Below the pieces are notes generated by a model. That model saw only the letters and a program-made list of their open reading frames with translations. It searched no databases and was not told the origin of the DNA. The position numbers and the translations under genes were made by a program. 10,407 nucleotides of DNA, taken from NCBI GenBank assembly GCA_949295235.1, contig CASFKH010000031.1:1-10407 (forward strand). Reading direction: 5' to 3'. Origin of the DNA: an uncultured Ureaplasma sp. (GTDB taxonomy: Bacteria > Bacillota_I > Bacilli_A > Mycoplasmatales > Mycoplasmoidaceae). This document shows positions 7,960-10,407 of the stretch, piece by piece (positions within the stretch are counted from its first letter, which is position 1; the number at the start of each line of letters is the position of its first letter).

Positions 7960-10032
7960 ATGAAACGTGAATTCCCTATTGAAAAATATCGAAATTTTGG
8001 AATAATGGCCCATATTGATGCGGGTAAAACTACTACAAGTGAAAGAATATTATTTCATACTGGTGTAAATCATAAAATTGGTGAAACACATGATGGTGAA
8101 TCAACAATGGATTGAATGGTTCAAGAAAAAGAACGTGGTATTACAATTACCTCTGCAGCAACTTATGCACAATGAAAAGGACACGAACTTAATTTAATTG
8201 ACACACCAGGACACGTTGATTTTACTGTTGAAGTTGAACGTTCATTACGGGTATTAGATGGTGCTGTTGCTGTCTTGGATGGTCAAAATGGTGTTGAACC
8301 TCAAACTGAAACTGTTTGACGTCAAGCAACAAAATATAATGTTCCAAGAATTGTTTTTATTAACAAAATGGACAAAATTGGTGCTGATTTTGAATATTCA
8401 GTTCAAACAATGATTTCTCGTCTTGGGGTCAAAGCAACTCCAATTCAATATCCAATTGGAGCAGAAGCTGATTTTATTGGTAATATTGATTTAATTGAAA
8501 TGAAAGCTTATTATTATGATGGTAAAGAAGCTGAAGATTTTGAAGTTAAAGATATTCCCGCTGATTTATTAGAAACTGCAAAAACATGAAGAAATAAAAT
8601 GTTAGATGATGTAGTTCAATTTGATGAATCAATAATGGAAAAATATTTAAATGGTGAAAAATTAAGTATTGATGAAATTAAATCATGTATTCGTAAAGGT
8701 GTAATTTCAACTGAATTATATCCAGTTCTTTGTGGAACAGCATTTAAAAATAAAGGTGTTAAAAAATTATTAGATGCAATTGTTGAATTTTTACCTTCTC
8801 CTTTAGATGTACCTCCAATAAAAGGTGAAATCAATAACGGTGATATTATTGAAGTAAAAGCTGATGATAATGAACCATTCGCTGCACTTGCATTTAAAGT
8901 TGCAACTGACCCATTTATTGGAAGACTTACATATATTCGTGTTTATTCAGGTGTTTTACAAAAAGGTTCTTATGTTGTTAATTCAACAAAAGATAAAAAA
9001 GAACGTATTTCTCGTCTTGTAAAAATGAATTCTAATGCACGTAACGAAATTGATGAAATCGGAGCAGGAGACATTTGTGCAATTATTGGTTTAAAAGAAA
9101 CTACTACAGGAGACACAATTTGTGATGAAAAAAGACCTGTAATTCTTGAACAAATGCAATTCGCTGAACCTGTAATTTCATTAGCAATCGAACCTAAATC
9201 AAAAGGTGATCAAGAAAAAATGGGTATTTCATTATCAAAATTAGCTGAAGAAGACCCAACATTTAAAACATATTCAGATGAAGAAACTGGTCAAACAATA
9301 ATTGCGGGAATGGGTGAATTACATCTAGATATTCTTGTTGATCGTTTACGTCGTGAATTTGGAGTAAATGTAAATGTAGGTGCACCACAAGTTAGTTATC
9401 GTGAAACATTTACAATTGCTGATGAAGCTGAAGGAAAATATATTAAACAATCTGGTGGTCGTGGACAATATGGACACGTAAAAATTAAATTTGAACCAAA
9501 TCATGATAAAGGTTTTGAATTTGTTGATGCAGTTGTTGGTGGAAAAATTCCAAAAGAATATATCAAAGAAGTTGAAAATGGCTTAAAAGAAGCAATGCGT
9601 TCTGGACCATTAGCTGGATATCCAATTATTGATGTTAAAGCTACACTATTTGATGGTTCATATCATGATGTAGACTCTTCAGGAATGGCATATAAGATTG
9701 CTGCTTCAATGTGTTTAAAAGAAGCTGCTAAAAAATGTGGACTAGTATTATTAGAGCCAATTATGTCAGTTGATGTAACTGTTCCAGATGAATATTTTGG
9801 AGATACAATGGGTGATATCTCAAGTCGTCGTGGTTCAATTGAAGGAACTGAACAAAGAGGAACTGCACAAACTATAAAAGCAAAAGTTCCGTTATCTGAA
9901 ATGTTTGGATATGCAACTGACCTTCGTTCATTTACACAAGGTAGAGGTCAATATGTAATGCAATTTAGTCATTACGCACAAGCTCCAAAATCTGTGACTG
10001 ATGAAGTAGTAAGTCATAAAGAAAAAAAATAA
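7960..10032 (+). CDS. fusA: Translation elongation factor G
   Basis: This 690-residue GTPase moves tRNA and mRNA through the ribosome and acts with RRF in ribosome recycling. The G domain has AHIDAGKT at 17-24 (G1), RGITIT at 59-64 (G2), DTPGH at 81-85 (G3) and NKMD at 135-138 (G4). Domain II follows from about residue 280 (PFAALAFKV, then [10 protein letters not shown]), then domain III with [18 protein letters not shown] and [10 protein letters not shown], domain IV with [12 protein letters not shown], and domain V with [13 protein letters not shown] and RGGSIEG-like RRGSIEG. Length is normal. All recognisable Trp codons (for example MDW, AQW, VWRQ, TWRN) are TGA. AAGGAG at 7947-7952 marks the start at the ATG 14 bases after rpsG. 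Confidence 0.98.
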
Positions 10033-10164
10033 TTTTTATATATCTATTTTTATATATAATATATTTGTCTAATATGTTCAATTGCAATATTGATAAAAAA
10101 TTAATAAATTATTCAAATATATTATTAGACAATATTTAAGTAAGAAAAAAAGGAAATTTATTAT
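10033..10164 (+). promoter_or_regulatory. fusA-tuf spacer with candidate tuf promoter
   Basis: This 132-base AT-rich spacer holds a perfect TATAAT at 10055-10060 with no recognisable -35, so tuf may have its own promoter besides read-through from fusA. The start site would lie near 10067 and give a leader of about 100 bases that includes the inverted repeat listed separately. The ribosome binding site is AAAGGAAA just before 10156, about ten bases from ATG. I see no T-tailed hairpin, hence no clear terminator after fusA. Confidence 0.4.
10065..10132. repeat. Inverted repeat in the tuf leader
   Basis: TTGTCTAAT at 10065-10073 is exactly complementary to ATTAGACAA at 10124-10132, with 50 bases between. 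Within that interval, TCAAT (10078-10082) can pair with ATTGA (10089-10093). AATAT (10058-10062) and ATATT (10132-10136) could extend the outer stem with a bulge. The 3' arm is not followed by a T-run, which argues against a terminator. It would sit in the mRNA leader upstream of the tuf ribosome binding site. Confidence 0.45.
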
Positions 10165-10407
10165 ATGGCAAAAGAAAAATTTAATCGTACAAAACCTCAT
10201 GTTAATATTGGTACAATTGGCCATGTTGACCACGGTAAAACAACATTAACAGCTGCAATCTGTACTGTTTTAGCAAAAAAAGGTCAAGCTAAAGCAATGG
10301 ATTATGCATCAATTGATAGTGCTCCAGAAGAAAAAGAACGTGGAATTACAATTAATACTGCTCACGTTGAATATGAAACTGCAAAACGTCACTATGCACA
10401 CGTTGAC
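10165..10407 (+). CDS. tuf: Translation elongation factor Tu (N-terminal part)
   Basis: The first 81 codons are in the window and the gene runs off the right edge. EF-Tu carries aminoacyl-tRNA to the ribosomal A site as a GTP complex. Visible landmarks are the start [14 protein letters not shown], the P-loop GHVDHGKT at 19-26, switch I with [10 protein letters not shown] at 55-64, and HVD at the right edge, where the DCPGH G3 motif begins. A Shine-Dalgarno AAGGAAA precedes the ATG by about ten bases. The 132-base distance from fusA suggests separate expression control within the rpsL-rpsG-fusA-tuf order common in bacteria. Confidence 0.98.
   Translation, partial: MAKEKFNRTKPHVNIGTIGHVDHGKTTLTAAICTVLAKKGQAKAMDYASIDSAPEEKERGITINTAHVEYETAKRHYAHVD

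Noticed and set aside
8616-8834. Minus-strand open frame inside fusA
   Set aside because: It lies opposite conserved EF-G sequence, with no ribosome binding site or recognisable product.
10065-10132. Intrinsic terminator after fusA
   Set aside because: The loop is about 50 bases, the stem is AT-rich and no T-run follows the 3' arm.

Overview
The window comes from a very AT-rich member of the Mollicutes (Mycoplasmatota) that reads TGA as tryptophan. In-frame TGA codons fall at conserved Trp positions of EF-G and ribosomal protein S7, and six genes are only intact if TGA is read as Trp. Spiroplasma/Entomoplasma-type relatives are plausible because recA sits beside a CinA-domain gene, but I cannot place the organism closer than this from sequence alone.

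Layout, left to right. (1) A tight plus-strand cluster: the 3' end of an FtsK/SpoIIIE translocase gene, a HIT-family hydrolase, a membrane-anchored PotD-like polyamine-binding protein, and coaD (phosphopantetheine adenylyltransferase). Gaps are 2 to 10 bases and the three downstream genes have no clear Shine-Dalgarno sequence, which suggests translational coupling. (2) A minus-strand pair, cinA/pncC then recA. recA converges on coaD with a 21-base overlap. (3) A 66-base divergent promoter region, then plus-strand rny (RNase Y), here without its usual membrane anchor. (4) A minus-strand gene for a 521-residue protein with one N-terminal membrane helix and a long helical, coiled-coil-like body, reminiscent of EzrA. 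It abuts rny tail to tail with no gap. (5) A 262-base intergenic region with outward promoter signals, then the classical translation operon rpsL-rpsG-fusA, a 132-base spacer with its own -10 and an inverted repeat, and the first 81 codons of tuf.

Most of the content is housekeeping: chromosome segregation, CoA synthesis, recombination, RNA turnover, probable division or cell-shape control, and translation. I saw no mobile elements, CRISPR arrays, tRNA or rRNA genes, and no convincing new multi-gene system. The points most worth a second look are the anchor-less RNase Y, the mirrored -10 palindrome that implies a leaderless cinA-recA mRNA, the Shine-Dalgarno-free cluster, the EzrA-like protein, a PotD-like protein with changed ligand-site aromatics, and the inverted repeats before rpsL and tuf.
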